64,000 bases of DNA, taken from positions 5,343,501-5,407,500 of the forward strand of contig NC_083379.1 in the NCBI RefSeq assembly GCF_031755915.1, written 5' to 3'. A program made the position numbers and the translations under genes. A model generated the notes under the pieces. It had not been told where the DNA came from, ran no database searches, and saw only the letters and a program-made list of their open reading frames with translations. Shown here piece by piece: positions 62,526 through 64,000 of this stretch (the first letter of the stretch is position 1; the number at the start of each line of letters is the position of its first letter). The stretch is from Ziziphus jujuba. Its lineage: Eukaryota > Streptophyta > Magnoliopsida > Rosales > Rhamnaceae.

Positions 62526-63265
62526 ATTTTTTTTTTTTTTTTTTTTGAAGTCAAAGAATAACTTTGCATTAGAACTGAAGGCAGGATACATCAAAATCAA
62601 GGTGAGGTTGTGTCCAATCCGGACCATCCTCGAGTCACACAACACAATCAGTACAATGAGTCGCATAACCAGCTAAAGTATGAGCGACCATGTTGGTTTC
62701 CCTGTGGGAAAACACACAATGAAAAGAACAATTATGGAAAGTATCCCTAACCAAATCAATAACAAAGCACCCTTGGACCAAGTAGATGTCATTATTCAAC
62801 AGCATCTCAACTGCCTGCTTGGAATCCGATTCTATAATTCCTGAATCAAAACCACAATCTGCAGCAAAGATACATGCTTCATAAATGGCCATCAAATTCA
62901 GTCGCAAGAGCCGAAATTTGTTTTGGAATTGGTTTGGCCAAAGCACCCAAAAATTCGCCCTTATCATCGAGAATAACAGCTCCCACTCCAGACTGAAGGC
63001 CATCAACTTGAAAAGCTCCGTCAACATTAATTTTAATCTGCTGGGTTCCAACTTGAAACAGCTCCACTAGGACTAGGAACTGAAACATTGGCATGCACTT
63101 CACGGAACTCCACAAGAAACCGAGCAACGCCATCGAGAAATTGCGTTGGGAACTTGCGAGGATGACCATTCATGCGTGCATTACGATGATTCCATAAAGC
63201 CCATAAAATAAAACTGAATCTATCAAGATAAAAATCAGATAAAAAGATAGAGCTAGGGATCATAA
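62526..63265 (-). pseudogene. LINE-type RNase H remnant with poly(A) tail
   Basis: The minus strand reads FILWALWNHRNARMNGHPRK, then after a frame change QQIKINVDGAFQ with SGVGAVILDDKGEFLGALAK, then after another shift near 62,900 YEACIFAADCGFDSG, IESDSKQAVEML and HRETNMVAHTLAGYA. This is the RNase H-like domain (RVT_3) found at the C-terminus of plant LINE ORF2 and in host proteins derived from it. The usual acidic residues are still visible (VDGA, ATE, ESDS). Two frameshifts make it non-functional. A run of about 20 T at 62,527-62,547 on the plus strand is the poly(A) tail of this minus-strand element, which marks it as a retro-insertion. Confidence 0.82.
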
Positions 63266-64000
63266 ATCATCTATATATAGAACCAAACATCTTGTCCTTT
63301 AACAAATCATAAAAATCCCTCAGTTTCCACCCCTCCTTGGCAATAAAGCTTGGTTAAATTGATGGAGAAAGGCAAAAGCCTAAACCAACATTTGACTTTG
63401 ATTGACAAAGCGATTCCAATCTGCACCAATGCATACTTCGCCTTTCATTAGAGTTACTCCACGAAAATTTCGCCATCATCAAGCTAATCTGAAGGTAACT
63501 TAAAACAACACATCAAGCAAAATAGAATAGTTAGAACCAATAAAACAATACTTTCTCTTATTGTTATGTTGTTGTTCTTTTTCTTTTGGTAATTAATGTG
63601 GGAATACTTGTATTTTTTGGTAATGAGGTAAAGACAATTTAAATTAATTATAAATCAATTAAAACAAATACATGGACTAATAATACAAATTAATTATAAG
63701 ATCAATCTTATATATCGATTAAGATTAGGAGCAAGTATTGTGGAAAAAAAAAAAGTTAAATTCATTTGACAAGCAATTATGGTACTTTACATACTAAAAC
63801 GGAACTTTTATTAAAAGGCAAATCAATTACAAGTTACAACCATGCAAAGCAGGCAAGCAATGTGGTAATACATATACACATTTTATCTTTTTTTATCATA
63901 TGGACATTTGCCAAGTAAGTGGTTTTTTAAGAAATATTGTTAATATTATAATAAAAAATAATAATTTTTTCAAAAATTATTATTTTTTATGGATATCTAC
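63266..64000. other. AT-rich DNA at window end
   Basis: No reading frame of interest and no recognised element. The stretch just above 63,265 may be a further decayed part of the LINE, but no motif is legible. Confidence 0.4.

Noticed and set aside
1..64000. CRISPR arrays, operons or prokaryotic defence systems
   Set aside because: The window is plant nuclear DNA. All direct repeats seen are transposon ends, segmental duplications or microsatellites without spacer structure.

Overview
The window is nuclear DNA of a flowering plant. It is AT-rich, its genes are split by GT-AG introns, it is dense in decayed transposable elements, and its proteins match plant-specific families (DUF641/GIL1) or plant versions of ER proteins (SEC61 alpha, the KDEL receptor ERD2). 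The composition and element types suggest a eudicot, probably a rosid, but I cannot name the species. I recognise no tRNA, rRNA or CRISPR array.

Layout. (1) 1-22.6 kb is a large tandem segmental duplication. Copy 1 runs from before the window to about 7.32 kb and copy 2 from 13,512 to about 22.59 kb. Between them lies a minus-strand FG-repeat (nucleoporin-like) gene with tandemly multiplied exons, and both copies hold decayed pieces of the same kind of gene. Comparing the copies defines several insertions cleanly: a hAT with a second hAT nested in it (copy 1), and a TRIM retrotransposon, a LINE fragment, a SINE and a MULE-like element (copy 2). (2) 22.7-26 kb holds a LINE scrap and an intact single-exon DUF641/GIL1-type gene (minus). 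(3) 26-33.6 kb is AT-rich intergenic DNA. (4) 33.6-47.4 kb is a large inverted duplication centred near 38,086. Its right arm carries the intact six-exon SEC61 alpha gene (minus). Its left arm carries a broken SEC61 3' half (plus). A 3.65-kb solo LTR with a perfect 5-bp target-site duplication sits in the right arm. A hAT with a perfect 8-bp duplication splits an inositol-polyphosphate 5-phosphatase exon fragment at the outer edge. (5) 49.2-52.4 kb is an intact six-exon ERD2/KDEL receptor gene (minus). (6) 56.4-59.3 kb is an intact four-exon gene for a small UBTD-type protein (plus). (7) 62.5-63.3 kb is a frameshifted LINE-type RNase H remnant (minus).

The intact genes are ordinary housekeeping or plant developmental genes and form no operon-like unit. 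SEC61 alpha (ER entry) and ERD2 (ER retrieval) lie within 2 kb on the same strand, probably by chance. The most unusual structure is the SEC61 inverted duplication: transcription across its centre would give a long hairpin RNA homologous to the working SEC61 gene.
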